64,000 nt of DNA, taken from contig JAUIJL010000002.1 of the NCBI GenBank assembly GCA_030431255.1, positions 434,001-498,000 on the forward strand, read 5' to 3'. The first letter of the stretch is position 1; every line of letters starts with the position of its first letter. This stretch comes from Thermoanaerobaculia bacterium (GTDB lineage Bacteria; Acidobacteriota; Thermoanaerobaculia; Multivoradales; J023). Positions 34,863 to 43,262 of this stretch are shown one piece after another. A program made the translations under genes and the position numbers. The notes beneath the pieces were generated by a model that was not told the DNA's origin, did no database searches, and was given only the letters and a program-made list of their open reading frames with translations.

Positions 34863-35864
34863 TTACCTGTCCATCAGCTGGCTGGCGGTGACGAACTCGA
34901 ATCCATCAGTCACGGCTTGGGGAACCGTCTCCGCAAGGATACTGAGGGTTTCGTCGTAGGGGTGGGCGATGGCGATCGCTCCGCCTCGGCTGCGGGCGGA
35001 GGCCAGCAGAGCCTCGAATTGCTTGCGGATGAAGGCGCTGTCGCGATGGGTATCCAAGAAGACTTGACGCTCGGCGGTGGGAATTCCGCGCTTGCGGGCC
35101 AAGCTATAGCCCACCGTGTCGGCGGTGGTCCGGGAATCGAGGAAGAACAGCCCTCGATCGCCCAGGACTTCCAGGACCGCCTCGATGGAAGCCACGTCCG
35201 ACATGACCGCCGAGCCCATGTGATTGTTCAAACCAACCGCGCCCGGAACGGCATTGAGCGCCGCCTCCGTGGCTTGTCGCAGCTCATCCGGGTCCATGGA
35301 CATCAGAAGCGCGCCGGGTCCAGGGTTGTTGCCTCCCTTCGCCTCCATCGGCAGGTGGCAAAGCACCTCCTCCCCCTGCTTGCGGAGGGCAGCTACCACC
35401 TCCGAGGTGCGGGTCTCGAAGGGCAGCACGGCGTAGCTGATGGGAATCCCGAGAGCTTTCAACGTGCGTACATCCTGGAGACTACGGCCGAGATCGTCGA
35501 TCACCAACGCGATCCGCGGCTTGCCGCTACCCCCGGTCGGCGGGGGCTGGCGGCGCATTTCCAGGTCGATGGCGGCCGGATCCGGGGTCGTCTCAGCGTT
35601 CGGGTCGGGCGCCGGAGCGGACACGCCGAAAGCATCCCCAGTCGCTGGGACCGGCTCGGAAAGCGTGCGCGTTTCTGCGGGCTGAAAACCCGGCGCATCG
35701 GGGATGTTGCCACCGGCCCGCAGACTCTCGAAATCCGGTGGCGGTGGAGGTTGCGCGGCCCGAAAACCGGCATAAAAACCCGCACCGAGCAACACCAAAG
35801 CTGCCACCAGGAGAGCGTGTTTTCCCCATGACGCCCCACCTTGGGAGCGAGATTTTCGGCTCAA
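34863..35864 (-). CDS. divergent polysaccharide deacetylase (YibQ family)
   Basis: 333 residues from a TTG start with AAGG about 10 bases upstream. One N-terminal helix (LLVAALVLLGAGFYAGF), a Pro-rich linker (to about 110), then a NodB-like barrel: PRIALVIDDLGRS, YAVLPFETRTSEVV, VLCHLPMEA, GLNNHMGS, LFFLDSRTT and GAIAIAHPYDETL. This is the YibQ-type deacetylase family with the Asp pair and His residues of a metal site. The gene often follows envC and a C-terminal protease gene, as it does here. Substrate unproven, presumably an envelope glycan. Confidence 0.88.
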   Translation of the reverse strand: MSRKSRSQGGASWGKHALLVAALVLLGAGFYAGFRAAQPPPPPDFESLRAGGNIPDAPGFQPAETRTLSEPVPATGDAFGVSAPAPDPNAETTPDPAAIDLEMRRQPPPTGGSGKPRIALVIDDLGRSLQDVRTLKALGIPISYAVLPFETRTSEVVAALRKQGEEVLCHLPMEAKGGNNPGPGALLMSMDPDELRQATEAALNAVPGAVGLNNHMGSAVMSDVASIEAVLEVLGDRGLFFLDSRTTADTVGYSLARKRGIPTAERQVFLDTHRDSAFIRKQFEALLASARSRGGAIAIAHPYDETLSILAETVPQAVTDGFEFVTASQLMDR

Positions 35865-35955
35865 TCCAACGTACCTTCGATGTTCTGATTCGTATCCGGT
35901 CTTGCGCGGACCGTTGGAACGCGGCCCTGGCGCCGGTGGGGCCGAGGTTTCCGCC

Positions 35956-37311
35956 TCAGGCGGCGAGCTCCTCTTCCTCCACTTCTTGCTCTTCGAGCAA
36001 GAAGTCTACCCCGCGTTCCAGCACTGGATCGAGTATTTCCGTGGAATCGGCCCCGTCCTCGGTTTCATCCGTGGCCTCAGGAACCGTAGGCTGCCGGACC
36101 GTGGACTCTTGAGCCGTGGTTTCTCGGTCCGTCACGTCTTGATCCGCGGAGTCCACCTCTTGATCCGTGGCGTCGTCCGAATCAGCCACCTCCGAGGTCT
36201 GAGTGATTCGAGCCCGAACCCTGACGTCGGCCTTCAAGCTCTGATCCAAGGGTTTGCCGTCGGGCCCGGTATAGAACGCGCTGGTGAGCCTCACCCTGCC
36301 GCCGTTGGAAAGCGGAACCAGGTCGTGGCGACCGCTGTGGCCGAAGGTGCCTTCACCGACCAGGGTCGCTTCCAAGGATTGCTGCAGGACGGACACCATG
36401 ATCTCCGCCGCCCCCTGGGTGCCGCGATCCACCAGCAGGGCCAAACGCCCCTGCCACAACGGGGTCTCTCCACCCTCGAAGGTCTGGAGCTCACCGCTAC
36501 GGCCGGAGAGCGCGCCGAGGTTGCCGGTGGCGAAAAGGCCCGCAGTGGCGTAGGCCGCGGCGTGGTTGCCGCCGGCCACACCGCGAAGGTCGATCACCAG
36601 CTTCTCCACCTCGGTCAAACCCGGCAAAGCGTCCGGCTCGCCGGTCAGAACCTTGAGGGAAGCTTGAACGTCCGCGACGGTGCCGTCGTGAAAGCTGGGG
36701 ATGCGAAGCACCGGCACGCCTTTGTGGGCCTTGAGCTTGACGCTCGCCGGCTCGAATTCACCCAAGGTCAACTCAACGATGCTCTTGGACCCCTGGCGCA
36801 ACCTCTCGATCGAGAGCTTGGTGCCCGGTGGACCCGCCATCAGCTCTTGGATGTGGTGTAGGGGCATGCTGCGGGTGGATTTCCCTTCGATGATCGAAAG
36901 GATGTCACCCGGCGCCAAATCCGCCTCCTCGGCCGGTCCACCCTCAGACACGGCCACCGCGTAGGCCACTCCTTGCTCCTTGAGGATCAGCACGCCGGAG
37001 CGCTGGGTGCCGATCTCTTTGATCGCGCCGTATCGCTCCACATCCTCCGCCGGGATGTATTGGGAGAAGGGATCCAAGGCGTCGAGAGTGCCTTCCAAAG
37101 CACCGTTCATCAGCGCGGTGGATTCGGGCTCGTCCACATAGGCCTTATTCACCAGGCCGAAGACTTCCATGAAGACGGAAAGATATTTGTACAGCGAGTC
37201 GCCGCCATCGGTTTGCTGGCGATTAGCAGCGGCGGTCATGGTGCCGGCGGCCATCAGCAGCACGGTGAGGAAAGAAACCAAGGTGAAAACCAAGCGACCT
37301 TTGCTGATCAT
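35956..37311 (-). CDS. S41 C-terminal-processing-peptidase homologue with degenerate active site
   Basis: 451 residues. Signal segment at residues 7-28; a Ctp-type N-terminal region with ALDALDPFSQYIPAEDV; PDZ domain about 95-175 (GGPAEEADLAPGDILSIIEG); then the S41 fold (LVIDLRGVAGGNHAAAYA, ALLVDRGTQGAAEI, LVGEGTFGHSGRHDLVPL). In active Ctps the catalytic Ser stands in SASEI and a Lys stands 25 residues later in FGKG. Here the aligned positions are Gly300 and His325, with the 25-residue spacing kept, so both catalytic residues are gone. The C-terminus is a long acidic Thr/Glu/Asp tail. It is probably a non-catalytic scaffold, in one cluster with the EnvC-like and YibQ-like genes. Confidence 0.87.
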   Translation of the reverse strand: MISKGRLVFTLVSFLTVLLMAAGTMTAAANRQQTDGGDSLYKYLSVFMEVFGLVNKAYVDEPESTALMNGALEGTLDALDPFSQYIPAEDVERYGAIKEIGTQRSGVLILKEQGVAYAVAVSEGGPAEEADLAPGDILSIIEGKSTRSMPLHHIQELMAGPPGTKLSIERLRQGSKSIVELTLGEFEPASVKLKAHKGVPVLRIPSFHDGTVADVQASLKVLTGEPDALPGLTEVEKLVIDLRGVAGGNHAAAYATAGLFATGNLGALSGRSGELQTFEGGETPLWQGRLALLVDRGTQGAAEIMVSVLQQSLEATLVGEGTFGHSGRHDLVPLSNGGRVRLTSAFYTGPDGKPLDQSLKADVRVRARITQTSEVADSDDATDQEVDSADQDVTDRETTAQESTVRQPTVPEATDETEDGADSTEILDPVLERGVDFLLEEQEVEEEELAA

Positions 37312-37448
37312 CTATTGTGCTCCGGAGAAATCATCATGGCGAGGCCCTACCCAAGATGGAAAAGCCACTTGAACCCAGTATACGCACCGGGCCAACCCAC
37401 GGTTGTGGTGATGAGTCGTTCGGTCGGGGGAAGGGCTAAAAGGAAGTG

Positions 37449-38624
37449 TCAACGCAACCACTGGCGAGGATTCTGAGGCTCATTTTCGACTCGGATCTCG
37501 AAGTAGAGCAGCTCGGCGCTGAGCCCCACCACGTCCCCCAAAGATAACATAACCCCCTTGTCCACGTTCACCAGCTCCAGGCCCGCGTAGAGGGTGAACA
37601 CCCGGCCCGGATGGTGGACCACCACCATGGGTCCGTAGCCCTCGAACTCGGAGGCGTAAACCACCTCACCCGGAAAGACCGCCCGCACCTTGGTGCCTTG
37701 GTCGAGCTTCAAATCAATGCCGTGATGGGGCACCTCGGTCTTATATCGAGGATCCTTGCGCGGTCCGAATTCCGCCACCACCTCGCCTCGGGCCGGCCAG
37801 TCGAGCACCCCCCGGAACTCTTGCACCGGCGCACCGTCCAGCGGCGGGGCCTCAGAGCCCACCAAATCGTTCATGAAGCGCAGCAGCTTGCGCTCTTTTT
37901 CCTGCAAGGCATCCGTGCGAGCCATCAGGTTGCGTCGTTCTTCGGCCACCTGCTTCAAAAGCTTCTGGCGACGGCGCTCGATCTTCTTCAGCTCGTCTCG
38001 GCGCTCAACCTCTTGTCCCCGCCAAGCCTCGGCCTCCGCCAGCTGCTGCTCCAAGACCTCCCGCTGCTCGGAAAGCTGATCCCGCACCTGCACATAGCGA
38101 TCGATGGTCAAGCGATCTCGCCGCACCAAAAAGCGCAGCTGGCGAATCGACGGCAAGAGGTTCTCCCGCCCTTCCATCGCCAAGAACAGCCGCAGGAACC
38201 CTTGACCGCCAAGGCGATAAAGACCCACCAAACGACGGCGCAAATCCCCGCGCACACCGTCGAGCTGCGCTTCCAAAGAAGAAATCTTAGTGCGAGCCTC
38301 CTCGACCCGAGCATCGGCCAGGGCCAGAGCCTGATCCGCCTCCGACACCTTCGCCTGCTGCAACGCCAGCTCCGCCCGCGCCACATTCAAGCGGTCCTCC
38401 AAGGAGTCCTCACGGGAACGGACCACCTCGAGATCGGTTTGCAAGCGCACGATGTCCTGTCGCAGCGTGCCCAGCTCCTGCTCCCGGGTCTCCAAGCTCT
38501 GGGGCACGACCTGGCCGACCGTCAGCAAGAGCGCAGCGCCCAAGAGTCCCAGCAACGCCCATCGTCCCACTCTCAGTCTAGAGACTGGTCGGCAATGGGT
38601 CTGGGATTGGGGCGTCCGGGACAT
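37449..38624 (-). CDS. EnvC-like murein hydrolase activator (LytM/M23 domain)
   Basis: 391 residues. An N-terminal membrane anchor or signal (WALLGLLGAALLLTVGQ), two coiled-coil segments (about 45-130 and 165-250), and a C-terminal LytM domain with EFGPRKDP, HHGIDLKLDQGTKVRAVFPG and VHHPGRVFTLYAGL. The first metal pair His300-x3-Asp304 remains, but the His of the final HxFE motif is Tyr374 (LLYFEIR) and the YAHL His is Gly348. EnvC itself lacks metal ligands and activates amidases at the division septum, so a regulatory role is likely. First gene of the envC-ctp-yibQ set. Confidence 0.87.
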   Translation of the reverse strand: MSRTPQSQTHCRPVSRLRVGRWALLGLLGAALLLTVGQVVPQSLETREQELGTLRQDIVRLQTDLEVVRSREDSLEDRLNVARAELALQQAKVSEADQALALADARVEEARTKISSLEAQLDGVRGDLRRRLVGLYRLGGQGFLRLFLAMEGRENLLPSIRQLRFLVRRDRLTIDRYVQVRDQLSEQREVLEQQLAEAEAWRGQEVERRDELKKIERRRQKLLKQVAEERRNLMARTDALQEKERKLLRFMNDLVGSEAPPLDGAPVQEFRGVLDWPARGEVVAEFGPRKDPRYKTEVPHHGIDLKLDQGTKVRAVFPGEVVYASEFEGYGPMVVVHHPGRVFTLYAGLELVNVDKGVMLSLGDVVGLSAELLYFEIRVENEPQNPRQWLR

Positions 38625-38792
38625 GGCCGAACCCTATCAGAGGACGGGGCTTATGGCTGGATAGGTCTGTCCGTAGAAGCCGAAGTGGAACCGGCTGGCC
38701 ACCTCGTCATCATGCCGGAAAACGAAGCAACGTTTGGGCGGGCTTGTCCGCGTCGGGGCCTGCGTCGGCTCGGCATAGCCTCGCCTCACGGC

Positions 38793-38814
38793 CGGGGGCA
38801 AGCCCCGACCCTAC
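38793..38814 (+). repeat. dispersed GC-rich palindrome GTAGGGTCGGGGCTTG type
   Basis: CGGGGGCAAGCCCCGACCCTAC lies in the gap between the EnvC-like and DUF4129 genes. A second copy with nearly the same sequence is at 52312-52334. The CGGGG/CCCCG arms form a hairpin. Confidence 0.65.
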
Positions 38815-38845
38815 GCCCGGAAGGGCTGATTCGTGGGTTGGAGCG

Positions 38846-40687
38846 TTAGCTCTCTCGGGAGCCCATCCACGTTCGCAGCTGCTGAAGCTGGACGATCACC
38901 TGCTGTCGATCCGACGCGGGGGTCGGTTGATCGCCGAAGGCGCTTCGAAGGTAGATCTCCGTCAGCTTTCCGCAGGGCTCTCGCATGCCCTTGAGGGATC
39001 CGGGCAGGCTGGCGACTTTTTCGGTGGGGGTGAGGTTCTCGGCCGGCTCGAAGCCGGCGAGGGCCCAGGCGTTGAGCATTCTGCCGTAGGCGTTGAGCAC
39101 TGCTTCTTGGGGCGCCAATTGGGCCAGTCCTTCCAAGCCCTCGAAGGAGACGCCGATTTTGGCCCTGGATCCCTTGGCGCCCGCGCTTCCGGAGCGGCTT
39201 TTGAAGGTCGGCAGTAGGTTGGCCAGAAGCCGGCGCAAGCCATCGAGCAGGGAGCTGAACATGGCCCCGAGCTTGCCGTCTTTCCACAGGGCCAGGAGCG
39301 TCGGGGTCAGACGCCAGATGGCGAAGAGGATCAGGAGCGCCGCAAGAAATAGGACAGGCCAGCGCAGGTAGCTACCGAGGGAGCCCATGGTTTGCACCAC
39401 CGCGGACGCGCTTTGGGCTTGGGATCCCGAGGCGGCCTCGGTCTCTCCTCCTTGGGCCTGATTCTCCTGAAAATCCTGGGATCTCTGGGCTTCGGTGTCG
39501 CGGGTCACGTCTTCCGACGGCGAGTCCTCGGCGGATCCACGGTCGTCGCCGCCTTCGACCCCCGGCCCTTCGGCTTCGAGCGCGATGATCTGACCGCTGC
39601 CGGTGAAGCTCAGGCCGGGGGTGGTCAGGGTCACCGCGAGCAGGACCACCATGAACACGGCCGTGGCCATCAAGCGGCCTCCGATGCCGGCCAAAGACGC
39701 CTTGGTGCCCAAGGCTCGGAGCCGGCTGATGTTGCGCATGGAGGAAGCGGCCGAGAGCAAAAGGGCCGACGAAAGCAGGAAGAGGATCATGGCCCCGAGG
39801 GCGTGTTGTGCGGCAGCCGGGTGGCCGGCCAGCAGGATCGGCTCGCCCAGGGCGAAGAGCAAGAGACCGACCAAGATCAGAGCGATAACCGAACGGATGG
39901 CTTGCTCGGGATCTCCGCTTTTCTTTCGTTCGGCCCGACGTCGCCGGCGACCCAGCTCGTAGACCGAGACGGGACCGGCGGCGTGGGATTTCTTGAGCCG
40001 CTCCATCTCCAACCGCTCGAGACCGAAGAGCCGACGCTCGGGCTCGTCGTGGGGATCCAGATCGCCGGAGAGCGAGATCGTGAGCCGCCGGGAGAATCGC
40101 CAGATCACCGCGATGATCAGCAGATTCGTGATCGGGCCGAGCAGCCCCACCTCGGGAGCCTCCCAGGGTGAGATGCTCATGGTGACCACCGTGGCCACCA
40201 CCAAGCCGCCCGAGTAGAGGGACGGAGGGATGGCACCGCCGGCCATGCGGCCGTAGCGAGCGATGAGCACCGCGGCGAAGACGAAGCAAAAACCCACCCA
40301 TTTGAGCTGGTTGGAGCCGGGCAAATAGACGGAGCGCAGGTCGTAGAAGAAGAAAAGCAGCGACGACACCATGGCGATGGCCGCCGCCGGGATCACCAAG
40401 TGGCCGATCAACACCGCGGAGGCGGAAGCCGCCTCCGCGTCGGTCCGGTCTCGGGCCACGGACCCGGCTCGATGCCCCGCGACCGGCTCGTCACGGGTTT
40501 CGATGCCGCCATAGACCAGCTCCAACTCCCCGGGATCCGACTCCAAATCGGGTGGGGCTTCCGCATCCATCGCCGCATCGGGCTCGGCGCCGTCCCAAAC
40601 GTCGGGCATGGCGTCACCGTTCCACACCTCGGGAAGCGCGGACGAGGCAAGATCGTCAGGAGCGGAATCGTCTCGGTGCACCGTCAA
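38846..40687 (-). CDS. multi-pass membrane protein with DUF4129-like tail
   Basis: 613 residues from a TTG start. An acidic N-terminus of about 80 residues, seven or so membrane helices between 90 and 345 (VIPAAAIAMVSSLLFFFYDL, WVGFCFVFAAVLIARYG and others), a Ser/Glu/Gln-rich external segment (about 370-430), one more helix (LRWPVLFLAALLILFAIW), and a cytoplasmic C-terminal domain (EAVLNAYGRMLNAWALAGF; LTPTEKVASLP) of DUF4129 type. Such proteins are encoded with MoxR and DUF58 genes. The DUF58 gene lies 44 bases upstream on the same strand. No catalytic transglutaminase residues are present. Confidence 0.75.
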   Translation of the reverse strand: MTVHRDDSAPDDLASSALPEVWNGDAMPDVWDGAEPDAAMDAEAPPDLESDPGELELVYGGIETRDEPVAGHRAGSVARDRTDAEAASASAVLIGHLVIPAAAIAMVSSLLFFFYDLRSVYLPGSNQLKWVGFCFVFAAVLIARYGRMAGGAIPPSLYSGGLVVATVVTMSISPWEAPEVGLLGPITNLLIIAVIWRFSRRLTISLSGDLDPHDEPERRLFGLERLEMERLKKSHAAGPVSVYELGRRRRRAERKKSGDPEQAIRSVIALILVGLLLFALGEPILLAGHPAAAQHALGAMILFLLSSALLLSAASSMRNISRLRALGTKASLAGIGGRLMATAVFMVVLLAVTLTTPGLSFTGSGQIIALEAEGPGVEGGDDRGSAEDSPSEDVTRDTEAQRSQDFQENQAQGGETEAASGSQAQSASAVVQTMGSLGSYLRWPVLFLAALLILFAIWRLTPTLLALWKDGKLGAMFSSLLDGLRRLLANLLPTFKSRSGSAGAKGSRAKIGVSFEGLEGLAQLAPQEAVLNAYGRMLNAWALAGFEPAENLTPTEKVASLPGSLKGMREPCGKLTEIYLRSAFGDQPTPASDRQQVIVQLQQLRTWMGSRES

Positions 40688-40731
40688 TTCCTCTAAATCC
40701 TTGCGTCGACACGCTGCTCACCCCCCGGACC

Positions 40732-42156
40732 TCAAAGCCTTTGGTTGGCCAGGGTTTCAAGATCGGAAGCTTGATGAATTCGGTAGAGCGGCACGTTTTG
40801 GGGCAGCGGGACCGGCAGGGGTGCGCCCCTCTCCGTCTCGTCTCCTTGGCCGCGATATCGCACCCAAATCACTCCCAGCTCGAAACCGGATCTCTTGAGT
40901 GCCGCCAAGGCCGAGGCCAAGGGCCGGTCGAGCTGCGGGGTGATCACCATCAGCACCAACGAGCGGGGCAGGCGAGGCAGCTCCATGGACAGGAGCTCGC
41001 CTAGACCGACGCCGTCGCCTGGGGTCAGCCTCGCCAAGGCCAAACGCAGCCGATGCCATTGACGGGGTCCCTTGGCCGATTCCAGCTCCATGGGGCGGGC
41101 GCCCACCAGACGACGTCCCGAAGCGGCGTTCTCCAACGCGTCGGCCAATCGACGGAAGCTGCCCCCCTGCCAATCCGCGGGAAAGCGCTCCGCGGCGTCG
41201 GCGCCGTTGGCCAGCAAGCCGACGGCCTGGCCGCCGTCCAAGACGTATTTACCGATCGAGGCGGCAGTGGTGATCACCAGCTCCTCGGTGGGATCGATGC
41301 CGGCGTCCAAGCTGTCTCCCAAGCCTGCATCCGAAGCCTTGAGTTTTCGACGGTAGTGCCCCCGGTACATGTCGACGGCGAGCAAGGCGCCGTCGAGCAC
41401 CGACGGCTCGAAGACCTTGACTTGGAGGTCGCCGGTGCGGGCAGTGGCGCGCCAATGCACCCGGCGCAGGCTGTCTCCCGGGCGGTAGTCTCGAATGCCG
41501 CTGAATCGGGTCGGATCCTCGAAAAGGCTGCGGCGTCGGGGCACTTGATGGATCGGTTTGTGGCCCAGGGGCCATCCTTGACCGAGGGGCACCGCCCGCG
41601 GCAAGACGGTGAGGAACGAGGCCCGATCGTCGACCCGATAACGTCGGATCAGACCGAGGGGATCACTCGCTTCCACCACCAATGGACCGATGCGAAAGAG
41701 CCCTCGACGCAGGGTGTGCAATGTGTAGGAGAGGTGGTCTTTGGCCTCGGGCTCCAGGGTGCGGAATCCGCCGCGCTCCCCCTCCGGATCGAGCCCGGAG
41801 TCCACCCGATCCTGCCAGAACAACCAGAGGGCGGGCAAGCTCTTGCGATTCTGTAGCACCACCCGAGCTTTCACTCGGGCCCCGAGCTCGACTTCTTCCG
41901 CCGAAAGGTGGCGCCAAATCAGAAGGTCCTGTTGGATCAGAATCGTCGCCACGATCGCCAGGAGATAGACCGCGCCGACCACCACCACCGCGTAGAGGAA
42001 GAGGCCACCGGAATAGATGGAGACCAGGAGCAGCACGATCAGCAGCACCACGAGCCAGGCCCGGTGGATGCGCCGTTGATCGCTGGAGATCTCTGCCCGC
42101 AAAGCGTCGGCTTGCGGATTCGAAACGCCTCCGGCGGCGATGGCGTCGGGGGTCAT
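40732..42156 (-). CDS. DUF58-domain membrane protein (cluster 2)
   Basis: 474 residues from the ATG at 42156, which overlaps the MoxR stop (ATGA); the frame stays open upstream inside the MoxR gene. Two hydrophobic helices (LVVLLIVLLLVSIYSGGLFLYAVVVVGAVYLLAIVATILI) are followed by a beta sandwich (LGARVKARVVLQNRKSLPALWLF) and the DUF58 signature RDYRPGDSLRRVHWRATART with LQVKVFEP. The C-terminal VWA-like region follows. Second DUF58 protein of the window; the similarity to the one at 15522-17024 is limited to the domain core. Confidence 0.9.
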   Translation of the reverse strand: MTPDAIAAGGVSNPQADALRAEISSDQRRIHRAWLVVLLIVLLLVSIYSGGLFLYAVVVVGAVYLLAIVATILIQQDLLIWRHLSAEEVELGARVKARVVLQNRKSLPALWLFWQDRVDSGLDPEGERGGFRTLEPEAKDHLSYTLHTLRRGLFRIGPLVVEASDPLGLIRRYRVDDRASFLTVLPRAVPLGQGWPLGHKPIHQVPRRRSLFEDPTRFSGIRDYRPGDSLRRVHWRATARTGDLQVKVFEPSVLDGALLAVDMYRGHYRRKLKASDAGLGDSLDAGIDPTEELVITTAASIGKYVLDGGQAVGLLANGADAAERFPADWQGGSFRRLADALENAASGRRLVGARPMELESAKGPRQWHRLRLALARLTPGDGVGLGELLSMELPRLPRSLVLMVITPQLDRPLASALAALKRSGFELGVIWVRYRGQGDETERGAPLPVPLPQNVPLYRIHQASDLETLANQRL

Positions 42157-43121
42157 GGCCCGGTGGGCACCACCGACGCGGCATCGATCACCGGGGCCGG
42201 CACGAGACCGACCGCTTGATCCACCGCTTGCCCCACGGTGCGCCGGCTGAGCCGTCCCTCGGGACCGAGGATCACCCGGTGATAGAGGATGCTCGGGAAC
42301 AGCCGTTTGACGTCTTCCGGCAGCACGAAGGTCCGTCCCGACATGGCCGCGGCCACTTGGCAGGCGCGAAATAGCCCTTTGGTGGCCCGGGGCCCAGCGC
42401 CGAGCGCGAAGTCTTTGGAGGTGCGGGTGGCCGCCACCAGCTGCACCAAATATTTGCGCACCTCGTCGTGGACATGCACGGATCGGGTCTTCTGCTGAAG
42501 CTCGATCAACCGCTCGAGGCTGAGCACGGGCTGGACGGACTCCAGTGGATCTGCTCGCTCGCTGCCGGCGAGCATTTCGAGCTCCGCCTCCAACCCGGGA
42601 TAACCGATGGACAGGCGCATCAAGAAGCGGTCGAGCTGGGCCTCGGGTAGGGCGAAGGTGCCTTCGTGATCGACCGGATTCTGGGTGGCGATGACGAAGA
42701 AGGGGCGGGCCAATCGATAGGTGCGATTCTCGACCGAGACCTGACCTTCGGCCATGCACTCGAGCAAGGCGGCCTGGGCGCGGGGCGTAGCGCGATTGAT
42801 TTCGTCCGCCAGGAGAATCTGGGTGAACACCGGCCCGGGATGGAAATCGAAGTCACCGGTTTTTTGATTGAAGACACTGGAGCCCGTCACGTCGCCGGGC
42901 AACAAATCCGGGGTGCATTGGAGACGACGAAAGTTGCCGCCCAGGGTCCGCGCCAAGGCCTTAGCCAAGAGGGTCTTGGCGGTGCCGGGCACATCTTCCA
43001 GGAGCAGGTGCCCTTCGGCCAGCAGGCAACAAAAAATCAGCTCCAATTTCGGCCGCTTGCCGAAAATGACCTTAGAAACTTCTCCCAAGACGGCATTGGC
43101 CGCGGCCTGAACTTCTCTCAT
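42153..43121 (-). CDS. MoxR-family AAA+ ATPase (cluster 2)
   Basis: 322 residues, the normal family length. Walker A DVPGTAKTLLAKAL (a GTAKT variant common in MoxR), Walker B ILLADEINRATPRAQAALLECM, sensor 1 VIATQNPVDHEGTFALPEAQLDRF, then the lid domain with LGAGPRATKGLFRACQVAAAM. It is the first gene of a MoxR-DUF58-DUF4129 operon (43121 to 38846). It lacks the long N-terminal extension of the cluster 1 MoxR. Confidence 0.93.
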   Translation of the reverse strand: MREVQAAANAVLGEVSKVIFGKRPKLELIFCCLLAEGHLLLEDVPGTAKTLLAKALARTLGGNFRRLQCTPDLLPGDVTGSSVFNQKTGDFDFHPGPVFTQILLADEINRATPRAQAALLECMAEGQVSVENRTYRLARPFFVIATQNPVDHEGTFALPEAQLDRFLMRLSIGYPGLEAELEMLAGSERADPLESVQPVLSLERLIELQQKTRSVHVHDEVRKYLVQLVAATRTSKDFALGAGPRATKGLFRACQVAAAMSGRTFVLPEDVKRLFPSILYHRVILGPEGRLSRRTVGQAVDQAVGLVPAPVIDAASVVPTGP

Positions 43122-43190
43122 TCGCCTGACTCTCCCCTTTTTGCTCGACCTCGAAAGGTATACGGAGCCGACGCGCTGTTGTCATTGGCA

Positions 43191-43241
43191 GCCGTGACTC
43201 GCTGCCACCACTCGCGGCCGTCACTCGCGGCCGTCACTCGC
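43191..43241 (+). repeat. short GCCGTSACTCGC repeats
   Basis: Three copies of GCCGT(G/C)ACTCGC at 43191-43202, 43217-43228 and 43230-43241, in the 140-base gap between the phosphatase-like gene and the MoxR operon start. It may be a slippage-prone spacer; no function is evident. Confidence 0.5.
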
Positions 43242-43262
43242 CGCCGGGCGAGATCGCTGGGG

